Positions 24,447 to 32,441 of a stretch of 47,741 nucleotides of DNA are shown here, one piece after another. The stretch's first letter is position 1. The number at the start of each line of letters is the position of its first letter. The notes beneath the pieces were generated by a model, which had not been told where the DNA came from, did no database searches, and saw only the letters and a list, made by a program, of their open reading frames with translations. A program made the position numbers and the translations under genes. This DNA comes from an uncultured Eubacteriales bacterium. Its GTDB lineage: Bacteria > Bacillota > Clostridia > Oscillospirales > CAG-382. The stretch covers positions 1 to 47,741 of the forward strand of contig CAKSCV010000022.1 of assembly GCA_934444645.1 (NCBI GenBank). The letters are read 5' to 3'.

Positions 24447-24475
24447 ATTGTAACAATGCCGCAAGCGAAAGTCAA
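24447..24475 (-). promoter_or_regulatory. Sigma-A promoter for the beta-helix operon
   Basis: On the minus strand, TTGACT (24470-24475), 17 nt, TACAAT (24447-24452). It is back to back with the plus-strand promoter at 24505-24533. The two -35 boxes are only 29 bp apart, so one regulator could control both. Confidence 0.85.
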
Positions 24476-24504
24476 GTGGTGTGCAAACGAAAAATTTTCG
24501 TATA

Positions 24505-24533
24505 TTGACAAACCTGCGGACGGCGTGTATAAT
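24505..24533 (+). promoter_or_regulatory. Perfect-consensus sigma-A promoter for the TIM-barrel gene
   Basis: TTGACA (24505-24510), 17 nt, TATAAT (24528-24533), both boxes identical to consensus. The expected start near 24540 leaves a leader of about 25 nt. Confidence 0.9.
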
Positions 24534-24564
24534 GGGGGCAGAAAAAGCGAAGGGAACGATTTTT

Positions 24565-25440
24565 ATGCTGCTTTCTACATCTGTCGGAACTTATTTGAAG
24601 CTGTTTTCACCAAAGGAGACGGTGGAAATGTTAAAGGACGCCGGCTTTACGGCGTTGGATTTTGCTTTTTTTGACCCGAAGTATTATGCGAAAGATACCG
24701 ACGCGTCCTTTTTTACCGAGCTTCGCGCTTATGCCGAAAATACGGGGCTTGTGTTCAATCAGGCGCACGCGCCGTTCCCGTCGGGCGTGGGCAGGCCGGA
24801 GAGGGATGAGGAGATTTTTGCGGACATTGTCCGGTCGATGAAAAACGCGTCGCTTTTGGGTGTAAAAAACATTGTGGTACACCCGGTGCAGTATCTTGTT
24901 TATGCAAACGACGGCGTGCCGGAAAAGCTGTTTGAATTAAACGCAGCATTTTATAACCGGCTGAAACCGTATTGTGAAGAATACGGCATCCGTGTGGCTG
25001 TGGAAAATATGTGGCAGGACAAGGTGCTTGCCGGAAGATGCGATACGCGCATCGGGCATTCGACCTGTTCGACGCCGGCAGAGTTTATCCGGTATATGGA
25101 TGCGCTTGACGGCGCGTGCTTTACGGCGTGCCTTGATTTGGGACACACGATGTTAGTGCATGAGAAGCCGGAGGATTTTATCCGCGCTTTGGGACATGAC
25201 CGGCTCGGCGCACTGCACGTGCATGATACCGACGGAAAGAGAGATCTGCACACGCTTCCGTTTTACGGCGGCATGGGTTATTGGGACAGGATCACCGACG
25301 CGCTTTGTGATATTGACTATGTCGGCGATTTGACGTATGAGGCCGGAAATTTCTTAGAACCTCTGCCGAAGGAGCTGTATGGCGCGGCGTCGCGCTTTAT
25401 GGCCGAGGTGGGAACCTATTTGATCGGACGGTGCAGATGA
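24565..25440 (+). CDS. Sugar phosphate isomerase/epimerase-like TIM-barrel protein
   Basis: A 291-residue protein of the xylose-isomerase-like (AP_endonuc_2) fold. Such enzymes isomerise or epimerise sugars, inosose or hydroxypyruvate-type substrates using a divalent metal. Metal-site strands are visible: FNQAHAPFP (His), NIVVHPVQY (His), IRVAVENMW (Glu), ACLDLGHTML (Asp, His), LGALHVHDTDG (H-x-H-D) and DLTYEAGNF (Glu). The ATG at 24565 is chosen for AAGGGA 9 nt upstream and because homologues start near LLSTSVG. It is transcribed divergently from the beta-helix operon and probably belongs to the same sugar pathway. The specific substrate cannot be told. Confidence 0.85.
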   Translation: MLLSTSVGTYLKLFSPKETVEMLKDAGFTALDFAFFDPKYYAKDTDASFFTELRAYAENTGLVFNQAHAPFPSGVGRPERDEEIFADIVRSMKNASLLGVKNIVVHPVQYLVYANDGVPEKLFELNAAFYNRLKPYCEEYGIRVAVENMWQDKVLAGRCDTRIGHSTCSTPAEFIRYMDALDGACFTACLDLGHTMLVHEKPEDFIRALGHDRLGALHVHDTDGKRDLHTLPFYGGMGYWDRITDALCDIDYVGDLTYEAGNFLEPLPKELYGAASRFMAEVGTYLIGRCR

Positions 25441-25446
25441 TCCAAC

Positions 25447-25486
25447 AAAAAAGCGTAACGGCTGTTTTGAACCGTTACGCTTTTTT
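25447..25486. terminator. Bidirectional intrinsic terminator
   Basis: A 15-bp inverted repeat (AAAAAAGCGTAACGG / CCGTTACGCTTTTTT) with a 10-nt loop between the convergent stops at 25440 and 25503. Both strands end in a run of T. Confidence 0.92.
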
Positions 25487-25502
25487 ATGTTATTGTGCGG
25501 AT

Positions 25503-27062
25503 TTATGCCTTTACATCGTCCCCAAGCGCTTCCTTGGCGGCGACGACAACCGTCTGCTCATAGCAGGAGAACATTTCGTTCACGGCAGTTTTCTCCGGCT
25601 TTTTGGTAAACAGGCTGACAAGCGGCACAAGGATAAGCCCGGCGATCATGGCGAATGCACCGCAGTTGATGGGCGACTGCAGAACCGTCGGAAACGCGCT
25701 GCGGAAAAGCATATTAAGCGTCATAATGCCCACACCGAAGATAAAGCAAACCCAAACCGAAGCCTTGGAGATCTTTTTGGAGTACAGACCGTAAAGAAAC
25801 GGTGCAAGGAAAGCTCCGGCAAGCGCACCCCACGAGATACCCATAAGCTGTGCGATAAACGAAACGCTGCTGTTGTACTGAACAATGGCAATAGCCGCCG
25901 AAATGGCGATAAATACCACGACAAACACACGCATGACGAGAACCTGCTTTTTCTCGGACATATTCTTGACGAGGTTGTCCTTGATAAAATCAATGGTAAG
26001 CGTGGAGCTGGACGCTAAAACGAGTGAGGAAAGCGTGGACATGGAAGCCGAAAGCACCAATATTACGACAATGCCGATGAGAATGTCCGGCAGGTTTTCG
26101 AGCATGGTCGGCACTACGGCGTCATAGCCGCCGGCAGGCAAGCCGTTTTCGCCGACAGCGACGCCCGAAATACGTCCGAAGCCGCCCAAGAAGTAGCAGC
26201 CGCCGGCAACGATGAGGGCAAACAGCGTCGAGATGATGGTTCCTTTATGAATGGATTTTTCGCTCTTGATGGCGTAGAATTTCTGCACCATCTGCGGAAG
26301 TCCCCAGGTGCCGAGCGAGGTGAGAAGGACCACGCATAGCAGACCGAACGGATCCGGACCGAAGAAGGAGACAAACGCACCGGGCATGGTGCTTGCCGCC
26401 GGATCGGAAACGTTTGCCAGCTCTTCAAGCGATGCCATAAAGCCGCCATGTCCCGAAAGAACAGCCGCGATGACCGCCACAATGCCGCCGAGCATGATAA
26501 GTCCCTGAATAAAATCGTTGATGGCGGTCGCCATGTAGCCGCCGGCAATGACATACACGCCGGTGAGGGCTGCCATCGCGATAACGCAGACCGAATAGTC
26601 AATGTTAAACGCCATACCGAACAGTCTGGAAAGACCGTTATAGAGCGACGCGGTGTAGGGAACGAGAAAAACGAATACGATGACCGACGCGCCGATCTTC
26701 AGCGCACGGCTGTCAAAGCGTTTGCCGAAGAATTCCGGCATGGTGGAGGTGTCGAGATGCTGGGACATGAGGCGTGTGCGCCGTCCCAGAATGACCCAGG
26801 CGAGCAGTGAACCGATGAGCGCGTTGCCGATACCGATCCACGTGGAGGCCACGCCGAATTTCCAACCGAACTGACCGGCATAGCCGATGAAGATAACAGC
26901 GGAAAAGTAGCTTGTGCCGTAAGCAAAGGCTGTCAGCCACGGGCCGACCGACCGGCCGCCGAGCACGAAGCCGCCGACATCGGTTGCATGCTTGCGGCAG
27001 TAGAGTCCCACGCCGAGCATAATGCCGAAGAACACGATCAAAAGGGAAATTTTCCATACCAT
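25503..27062 (-). CDS. Sodium:solute symporter (SSS family), probable amino-acid carrier
   Basis: A 519-residue membrane protein of the SSS/PutP-like superfamily with about 13 hydrophobic segments. Typical family pieces are FVLGGRSVGPWLTAFAYGTS, the GYAGQFGWKFG loop, YVIAGGYMATAINDFIQG (family signature region, about 170-187), TWGLPQMVQKFYAIKSEK and the Na-site helix LSASMSTLSSLVLASSSTL (about 335-353). The GTY/AGG pattern fits proline/amino-acid-type members more than sugar members. The upstream T-box with a Tyr specifier argues that it imports tyrosine or a related aromatic compound; this is inference from regulation, not from the protein. AAAGGA lies 10 nt before the ATG. Confidence 0.9.
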   Translation of the reverse strand: MVWKISLLIVFFGIMLGVGLYCRKHATDVGGFVLGGRSVGPWLTAFAYGTSYFSAVIFIGYAGQFGWKFGVASTWIGIGNALIGSLLAWVILGRRTRLMSQHLDTSTMPEFFGKRFDSRALKIGASVIVFVFLVPYTASLYNGLSRLFGMAFNIDYSVCVIAMAALTGVYVIAGGYMATAINDFIQGLIMLGGIVAVIAAVLSGHGGFMASLEELANVSDPAASTMPGAFVSFFGPDPFGLLCVVLLTSLGTWGLPQMVQKFYAIKSEKSIHKGTIISTLFALIVAGGCYFLGGFGRISGVAVGENGLPAGGYDAVVPTMLENLPDILIGIVVILVLSASMSTLSSLVLASSSTLTIDFIKDNLVKNMSEKKQVLVMRVFVVVFIAISAAIAIVQYNSSVSFIAQLMGISWGALAGAFLAPFLYGLYSKKISKASVWVCFIFGVGIMTLNMLFRSAFPTVLQSPINCGAFAMIAGLILVPLVSLFTKKPEKTAVNEMFSCYEQTVVVAAKEALGDDVKA

Positions 27063-27115
27063 TTTTCATCATTCCTTTCGTTTTTTCATTCGGCACAAAG
27101 GATACGAAATGGTAT

Positions 27116-27406
27116 AAAAAAAGTCCTCTGTGTCACGCACAGAGGACGAATAAATCGCGGTACCACCTCATATTTATCTGCTTTTCACAAAGCAGACCTC
27201 GTCGAGTACGGAAATACATCTTATACTCTGCCGCTGTAACGTGCGGAAACGGCACAGCCTACCGGAACGGAACGCTCTTTGGGTGTGCGGCTCTCGAAAT
27301 GTATTTCAAAGCGGATTCTTTTGTGCCTTGCACCAACCGGCACTTCTCTGCAAAGACGGTCGCTTTTACTTCTTTTCGGTCAACGCCTTTAAGTGGGAAC
27401 AGTATA
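27116..27406 (-). promoter_or_regulatory. T-box riboswitch leader, tyrosine specifier, with promoter
   Basis: On the minus strand: -10 TATACT (27401-27406) with a weak -35, then Stem I. The AGTA / GAAA internal (loop E) pair frames the codon TAC (27301-27303), in the same register as the GGC of the well-known glyQS leader. The distal loop GGTTGGTG is present. The T-box sequence GAGGTGGTACCGCG is at 27156-27169. The terminator GTCCTCTGTG / CACAGAGGAC plus seven T ends at 27116. The T-box TGGT would pair with ACCA, fitting an A discriminator as in tRNA-Tyr. Uncharged tRNA-Tyr should stabilise the antiterminator and switch on the symporter gene at 27062. Confidence 0.93.
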
Positions 27407-27457
27407 ACACGGTTTTAACAGAATTTCTAACACAGAAATGAGAATTTTGCAAAGAAA

Positions 27458-28771
27458 TTAAATGACGAATTTGTCGTAAATTGTCTGTATCGACTTTTCG
27501 AAATCGGCATTGTCCACACCGACGATGATGTTTAACTCGCTGGAGCCTTGGTCGATCATGCGGATGTTGATATTCTTTTCGGCAAGTGCCATAAACACGG
27601 CGGCAGCCGTACCTTTGGCATTTTTCATGCCGCGGCCCACGACGGCGATGAGGGCGATGTTCTTTTCGATGCTGATGCTGTCGGGCGTGGTGGCGGTCAT
27701 GAGGTCGGAGATGATGATATCCTCGCGGCCTTCCAACTCGTGCTCATCGACAATTACGCTCATGGTGTCGATGCCGCTGGGCAGATGCTCAAAGTTCATG
27801 CCGTTTTTTTCGAGAACCTGCAGCAGCTTGCGGCCGAAGCCGATTTCCTCGTTCATCATGTCTTTTTCGAGCGTCAGAACCGTAAAACCCTTTTTGCCGG
27901 CAATTCCGGTTAAAATGCTGACGGGATTGGGCTTATCGGTATGCGTTACGATGCGCGTGCCGTCATCCTCGGGGGCGTTGGTGTTTTTGATGTGAATCGG
28001 AATACCGGCCTTTTTTACCGGAAAGATGGCGTCTTCATGCAATACCGTCGCGCCCATGTAGGAAAGCTCGCGCAGCTCGCGATAGGTGATAATGGAAATG
28101 CTTTTGGCACCCGGAACGATGCGCGGATCGGCAATCAAAAAGCCGGAAACGTCCGTCCAGTTTTCATATTCGTCTGCACCGGCGGCTCTGGCAACAATCG
28201 CGCCGGTGATATCCGAACCGCCGCGCGAGAAGGTCTTGATGGTGTCGTTTGGCATGATGCCGTAAAAGCCGGGAATGACGGCATACTCGCTCTCGTCTAA
28301 ACGTTCGGACAGGATCTCGTTTGTCTTTTCGGCATCATACGTGCCGTCGTCTTTGAAGAAGATGACCTCGGCGGCGTCGATGAAATCAAAGCCTAAGAAA
28401 TTTGCCATAAGAATGCCGTTCAAGTATTCGCCGCGGCTGGCAGCATAGTCCTTGCCGACACGGGCAAGAAAGCTGTGTTCGATCACGGCATATTCCTTTT
28501 CAAGGCTCAGATCCAAGCCGAGCTCGGCGATAATGCCGTCGTAACGCTCTTTAATTTTTGCAAAAAGCGGAGAAATCTCGCCGCCGCGGATGGTTTCTTC
28601 GTAGCAGGCATACAGCATATCGGTGATTTTGACATCTTCCTTGTGACGTTTGCCGGGTGCGGACGGAACGACATAGCGGCGTGCCTTGTCGGCATGAATG
28701 ATGTCAGCGACTTTTTTGAACTGTGCGGCGTCGGCAAGCGAGCTGCCGCCGAATTTTGCGACTTTTATCAC
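27458..28771 (-). CDS. lysC: Aspartate kinase
   Basis: Phosphorylates L-aspartate with ATP, the first step to lysine, threonine, methionine and diaminopimelate. The 437 residues form one kinase domain (KFGGSSLADAAQF at about 5-17; FSRGGSDITGA with the substrate-binding SGGSD-like loop at about 180-190) followed by two ACT domains (from about 300; VVGRGMKNAKGTAA and INIRMIDQGSSELNI in the second). This is the usual feedback-controlled monofunctional form. The start is GTG at 28771 (residues IKVAKFGG follow), with GAGAGGG 7 nt upstream. It stands alone: no homoserine or lysine genes are adjacent. Its promoter is at 28819-28848. Confidence 0.95.
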   Translation of the reverse strand: MIKVAKFGGSSLADAAQFKKVADIIHADKARRYVVPSAPGKRHKEDVKITDMLYACYEETIRGGEISPLFAKIKERYDGIIAELGLDLSLEKEYAVIEHSFLARVGKDYAASRGEYLNGILMANFLGFDFIDAAEVIFFKDDGTYDAEKTNEILSERLDESEYAVIPGFYGIMPNDTIKTFSRGGSDITGAIVARAAGADEYENWTDVSGFLIADPRIVPGAKSISIITYRELRELSYMGATVLHEDAIFPVKKAGIPIHIKNTNAPEDDGTRIVTHTDKPNPVSILTGIAGKKGFTVLTLEKDMMNEEIGFGRKLLQVLEKNGMNFEHLPSGIDTMSVIVDEHELEGREDIIISDLMTATTPDSISIEKNIALIAVVGRGMKNAKGTAAAVFMALAEKNINIRMIDQGSSELNIIVGVDNADFEKSIQTIYDKFVI

Positions 28772-28818
28772 GGTGAAACCCTCTCTTTTGACTTGCTTTT
28801 ATTAACAAAGTATAGTTT

Positions 28819-28848
28819 ATTATATCGGAAACGGCGGCGATTTGTCAA
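28819..28848 (-). promoter_or_regulatory. Sigma-A promoter for lysC
   Basis: On the minus strand, TTGACA (28843-28848), 18 nt, TATAAT (28819-28824), about 50 bp before the GTG start. No lysine riboswitch or T-box is visible in the short leader. Confidence 0.85.
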
Positions 28849-29005
28849 TATCCGAAAACGGCAAACGTGCCTCTTTTTCGCGATTTTTGGCTGTAAAAAT
28901 GTAAATAAAATAATACTCCACAGAAGGCGTGCCGATTTCTCCGCTGTTTTTGGCATTTTTGCCGAGTGCACCCGAAATTTTCTTGTAACAATTTTGTAAA
29001 CGGCA

Positions 29006-29052
29006 TTGACTTTATGCATATCTTGACTATAATATTATGAGAATGATTCTCA
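29006..29052 (+). promoter_or_regulatory. znu promoter with overlapping Fur/Zur-type operator
   Basis: TTGACT (29006-29011), 16 nt, TATAAT (29028-29033). A perfect 7-1-7 inverted repeat TGAGAAT-G-ATTCTCA (29038-29052) covers the expected start site. It closely matches the Fur-family consensus (TGATAATnATTATCA). A metal-loaded repressor bound here would block transcription of the metal-uptake operon. Zur is more likely than Fur because of the gene content, but the sequence alone does not separate them. Confidence 0.85.
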
Positions 29053-29094
29053 TTTTCATTTTGCAAACATTTTTGAAAACGGAGCTTATAGTAT

Positions 29095-30096
29095 ATGAAA
29101 AAAAGAAATTACGCAACGCGCATCGGCCTTTTGCTTGTGCTGCTTTGCCTTTGTGCCGGCGGTCTTTTCGGCTGTGCCGCGGATAAAACGGACAAAACGG
29201 CGGCGAACGACGGAAAATACCGGGTGTTTTGTACGGCGTTCCCGGTATATGATTGGTTAAAAAACGTGACGGCGGAAACCGAGAACATCGAGCTTGTGCT
29301 TCTCGACACGCATGGGGCGGATCTGCACAGCTATCAGCCGGCCGTGGCGGACATGATGGCACTTGCCGACAGCGATCTTGTCGTATATATCGGCGGCGAA
29401 TCGGACAAATGGGCGGCAGACGCGGTGAAAAACGCAGGAACGGATGTGAAAGGTGTGTCCCTGCTTGCGCTTTTGGGTGATAAGGTCAAGACCGAGCAAA
29501 CCGTCGAGGGCATGGAAGCTGAAGAGCACGCGCATGGGTCGGCTGAAGAAGAAACGCCTGAGGCCGATGAACACGTGTGGCTTTCGGTCAAAAATGCGGC
29601 ATTTTTTACGGAGCATCTGACGGAGCTTCTTTGCGAAGCGGACGCATCCGAGGCAGAATCTTTACGGGAAGCCTCAAACGCCTATACCGACGCGCTGACG
29701 GAATTGGATAAGACTTATGCCGAAGCCGTACAAAGCGCACGGCTTGACGTTTTTGTCGTGTGCGACCGGTTCCCGTTCCGCTATCTTGCCGACGATTACG
29801 CGCTTGCCTATTATGCCGCTTTTCCGGGCTGTTCCGCCGAAACCGATGCCGGGTTTGACACGGTGATTTTTTTGGCGAACAAGATCGACGAGCTGCATCT
29901 TACACACGTGGCTGTTACCGAAAGCGGCACCGGTGCCGTGGCTAAAGCGGTGCTTGAAAACGCTGCCGAAAAAGACGTGGCGGTTGTGACGCTTGATTCC
30001 CTGCAGGCGGTATCCGAGGAGGATGTCGCACACGGCAAGAGCTATCTTTCGGCGATGGAAGAAAATCTTGCGGCACTCAAAGCGCTTCTTTCATGA
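29095..30096 (+). CDS. znuA: Metal (Zn/Mn) ABC transporter substrate-binding lipoprotein
   Basis: Cluster A-I solute-binding protein, 333 residues, tethered by a lipobox (LFGC at about 24-27). Metal-site elements are GADLHSYQP (first His, about 81-89), a short His/Glu-rich loop (EEHAHGSAEEE, about 142-152) typical of zinc members, and DEHVWLS (second His, about 160-166). Where most ZnuA proteins have a third His (H-D-A-F), this one reads CDRFPFRYL, so the ligand appears replaced by Asp or supplied differently. A later CSAETD gives the acidic ligand. GGAG lies 10 nt before the ATG. First gene of znuACB. Confidence 0.9.
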   Translation: MKKRNYATRIGLLLVLLCLCAGGLFGCAADKTDKTAANDGKYRVFCTAFPVYDWLKNVTAETENIELVLLDTHGADLHSYQPAVADMMALADSDLVVYIGGESDKWAADAVKNAGTDVKGVSLLALLGDKVKTEQTVEGMEAEEHAHGSAEEETPEADEHVWLSVKNAAFFTEHLTELLCEADASEAESLREASNAYTDALTELDKTYAEAVQSARLDVFVVCDRFPFRYLADDYALAYYAAFPGCSAETDAGFDTVIFLANKIDELHLTHVAVTESGTGAVAKAVLENAAEKDVAVVTLDSLQAVSEEDVAHGKSYLSAMEENLAALKALLS

Positions 30097-30117
30097 GCGG
30101 CTTTCGGAGGAGAGAAA

Positions 30118-30846
30118 ATGACTTTATTTTCCGCAAAAAATCTGACGCTCGGCTATGACGGCAAGGCCGTGGCGGAGAACTTGAATTTTTCTGTTGAAAC
30201 GGGCGATTATCTGTGCATTATCGGCGAAAACGGTTCGGGCAAAAGCACGCTTATTAAAACGCTTTTGGGGCTTGCCAAGCCGCTTTCGGGCGAGATTGGG
30301 CGCAGTGAAGCGTTTTCGCCGCGCCGCATCGGTTATATGCCTCAACAGACGCCCTTGCAGCAGGATTTTCCGGCGTCGGTGCGCGAGGTGATCTTATCCG
30401 GCTGTTTGGGCGGCAAGGGCTTTTGGAGCTTTTACACCAAGACTGACCGGCAAAGGGCGGCGCAGGTTATGGAGCGGCTTGGCATTTCCGGTCTTGCCGA
30501 CCGGTGTATCCGGGAGCTTTCGGGCGGTCAAAAGCAGCGGGTGTTTTTGGCGAGAGCCTTATGTGCCGCAAAGGATGTGTTGTTGGTAGATGAGCCTTGT
30601 GCCGGACTGGATGCAAGCGGTGCGCAAGAGCTGTATGCGCTTCTCGACGAGCTTCACCGGACGGACGGCATGACGATTCTTATGGTGACGCACGATTTGG
30701 AGGCGGCAAAGCACTATGCGGACAAGGTGCTGCATTTGGGCGGCAGCCGCTTTTTCCTTGCGCGTGATGAATATTTGGCGTTTTTGCAAAATGAGCAAAA
30801 TAAACAAAACAAGCAAAACGAAACGGAGGAAAAAAGCAATGACTGA
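30118..30846 (+). CDS. znuC: Metal ABC transporter ATP-binding protein
   Basis: A 242-residue ATPase that powers zinc/manganese import. Walker A is GENGSGKST (about 37-45), the Q-loop lies in YMPQQTPL, the signature is LSGGQKQR (about 137-144), Walker B is VLLVDEP (about 158-164) and the H-loop is VTHD. The C-terminus is a low-complexity Asn/Gln/Lys tail encoded by repeats around AACAAAACAAGCAAAA, and it overlaps znuB by 8 bp. GGAGGAG precedes the ATG. It begins 21 bp after znuA. Confidence 0.93.
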   Translation: MTLFSAKNLTLGYDGKAVAENLNFSVETGDYLCIIGENGSGKSTLIKTLLGLAKPLSGEIGRSEAFSPRRIGYMPQQTPLQQDFPASVREVILSGCLGGKGFWSFYTKTDRQRAAQVMERLGISGLADRCIRELSGGQKQRVFLARALCAAKDVLLVDEPCAGLDASGAQELYALLDELHRTDGMTILMVTHDLEAAKHYADKVLHLGGSRFFLARDEYLAFLQNEQNKQNKQNETEEKSND

Positions 30847-31669
30847 GCTTGCACGGTATTTTTCCTATCCGTTTGTGCGGTATGCGTTTGCCGTCGGTGT
30901 GATGGTGGCGTTGTGCGCCGCGCTTATCGGCGTGGTATTGGTGTTAAAGCGGTTTTCGTTTTTGGGCGACGGGCTTTCGCATTTTGCATTCGGTGTGATT
31001 GCGGCGGCATCGGTGGCAGGGCTTACCGACAATATGCTCGTGGTGCTGCCGGTGACGGTGCTTTGCGCGGTGCTGCTGTTACGTGCCGGGCAGAATGCCA
31101 AAATCAAGGGCGATGCGGCGGTGGCGATGATTTCGGTTTCGTCGCTTGCTATCGGCTATCTGTTGTTAAATCTGTTTTCGACCTCGGCCAATGTATCGGG
31201 CGACGTATGCGGAACGCTTTTCGGTTCGGCCGGTATGCTGACGCTCGGACGGCGGGATGTGGCTTTTTGTGCGCTCATGACCGGTGTGACGCTGGTGCTT
31301 TTTATCCTGTTTCACAACCGGATCTTCACGGTATCGTTTGATGAGAGCTTTTCGACGGCGACCGGCACGCGTGCGTCGCTTTTCAACACGGTAACGGCGG
31401 TGATGGCGGCGGTGGTGATCGTGCTCGGCATGAAGTTAGTGGGTTCACTGCTCATCACGGCACTCATTGTTTTCCCGGCACTCGGTGCCATGCGGCTGTT
31501 CAAAAGCTTTCGTGCCGTGACGGTTTTCGCCGGTGTTTTTGCGGTGATGGCGGCGGTCGGTGGCTTTTTGCTGTCGCTTGTGCTTTCCGCGCCGGTTGGG
31601 GCGACCATGGCGGTGACGGATATGGTTTTATTCGCAATATGCGCGGCGGCGGGAAGATTTAAAAATTGA
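30839..31669 (+). CDS. znuB: Metal ABC transporter permease
   Basis: A 276-residue ABC-3 family integral membrane protein with about eight hydrophobic segments. It forms the channel of the Zn/Mn importer with ZnuC. Recognisable stretches are FLGDGLSHFAFG (about 42-53, the family's first conserved loop) and KLVGSLLITALIVFPALGA (about 198-216, the ABC-3 signature around the ATPase-coupling region). The ATG at 30839 is preceded by GGAGGA and overlaps the end of znuC (ATGACTGA), so it is translationally coupled. The upstream part of the frame is znuC in another phase. It ends close to AT-rich repeats and a terminator at 31770. Confidence 0.93.
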   Translation: MTELARYFSYPFVRYAFAVGVMVALCAALIGVVLVLKRFSFLGDGLSHFAFGVIAAASVAGLTDNMLVVLPVTVLCAVLLLRAGQNAKIKGDAAVAMISVSSLAIGYLLLNLFSTSANVSGDVCGTLFGSAGMLTLGRRDVAFCALMTGVTLVLFILFHNRIFTVSFDESFSTATGTRASLFNTVTAVMAAVVIVLGMKLVGSLLITALIVFPALGAMRLFKSFRAVTVFAGVFAVMAAVGGFLLSLVLSAPVGATMAVTDMVLFAICAAAGRFKN

Positions 31670-31769
31670 TAATTGACAACTGAAAGTTGAAAATTAAGGA
31701 CGCGTCGGGAACGGGCGGCTGCGGAGGACACAGGCAAACCGAACCCGAATTGAGTAAATAAAGAATGAG

Positions 31770-31805
31770 CAGAGTGCGTTTTTTGATTCGCACTCTGTTT
31801 TTCTT
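31770..31805 (+). terminator. Intrinsic terminator after znuACB
   Basis: A 9-bp stem (CAGAGTGCG / CGCACTCTG) with a 10-nt T-rich loop, followed by TTTTTCTT. It lies about 100 bp after znuB. The stretch between (31670-31769) holds AT-rich repeat-like sequence and no gene. Confidence 0.85.
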
Positions 31806-31822
31806 AAATTTGCAAATAACGG

Positions 31823-31851
31823 TAGACAAACGAAACATTCTGTGCTATACT
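31823..31851 (+). promoter_or_regulatory. Sigma-A promoter for the envelope polysaccharide locus
   Basis: TAGACA (31823-31828), 17 nt, TATACT (31846-31851), 38 bp before the first gene. No further strong promoter is visible until 43098, so this may drive the genes up to at least 38210. Confidence 0.75.
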
Positions 31852-31889
31852 ATCGTAAATTACTGTGAGCATTTTTCGGAGGACAGACG

Positions 31890-32441
31890 ATGAACCGACC
31901 GATAAGCGAATATTTTACCATAGCTGCTGCGCTTTTTCGCGGCATTTTTGCCCGTTTCAAACTCGATTCCTGCGGCGCGCTTTTACGTGTGGACAAAAAA
32001 GTACGCATTATTCACCGCAACTGTGACATAAAGCTCGGCCGAAAGGTCAACCTTCATGCCGGTGTGAAATTAAGCGGACTCGGCAACGCCGGAAAGCGTT
32101 CGGAGCTGATTCTCGGCGACGGCGTTGCGGTAGGCGACCGGACGGAGATCCATGCCGGAAATTCCGTGAAGATCGGCGACGGCACGCTTATTGCGTGGGA
32201 TTGCTGCATCATGGACCGCGATTACCACAAATTCGAATCCGAGACCGAGGTCACGCGGCCGGTGGTAATCGGAAAGCGTGTGTGGATCGGCTGCAATGTG
32301 CTGATATTAAAGGGCGTGACGGTTGGCGACGGTGCGGTCATCGCCGCCGGAAGCGTTGTGACAAAGGATGTGCCGGCCGCTTCTCTTGTCGGCGGAAATC
32401 CGGCGCGGATTCTCAAAGAAAACGTAACTTGGGGTGAATAA
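31890..32441 (+). CDS. Left-handed beta-helix acyltransferase (maltose/NodL-type)
   Basis: A 183-residue protein made mostly of hexapeptide repeats ([LIV]-G-x4 pattern: IKLGRKVNLHAGVKL, VAVGDRTEIHAGNSVKIGDGTL). The C-terminal signature VWIGCNVLILKGVTVGDGAV then AAGSVVTKDVP and GGNPARI is that of CoA-dependent O-acetyltransferases. A catalytic-type histidine is probably that in DRDYHKFE. It probably adds an acetyl group to a sugar of the envelope polymer. GGAGGA lies 6-7 nt before the ATG. It overlaps the flippase gene by 8 bp, a tight coupling that suggests both act on the same lipid-linked intermediate. Confidence 0.85.
   Translation: MNRPISEYFTIAAALFRGIFARFKLDSCGALLRVDKKVRIIHRNCDIKLGRKVNLHAGVKLSGLGNAGKRSELILGDGVAVGDRTEIHAGNSVKIGDGTLIAWDCCIMDRDYHKFESETEVTRPVVIGKRVWIGCNVLILKGVTVGDGAVIAAGSVVTKDVPAASLVGGNPARILKENVTWGE

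Larger units (their letters stand above)
28772..29094. other. Divergent intergenic region between lysC and znuA
   Basis: These 323 bp hold the lysC promoter at the left and the znu promoter/operator at the right. The middle (about 28850-29000) contains T-rich sequence and no gene, RNA or attenuator that I can recognise. A short CCGAAAACGG palindrome at about 28852-28861 has no evident role. Confidence 0.7.

Noticed and set aside
31664..31769. Small gene or regulatory RNA after znuB
   Set aside because: Only AT-rich repeat-like sequence and then the terminator; no start codon with an SD and no conserved fold seen.
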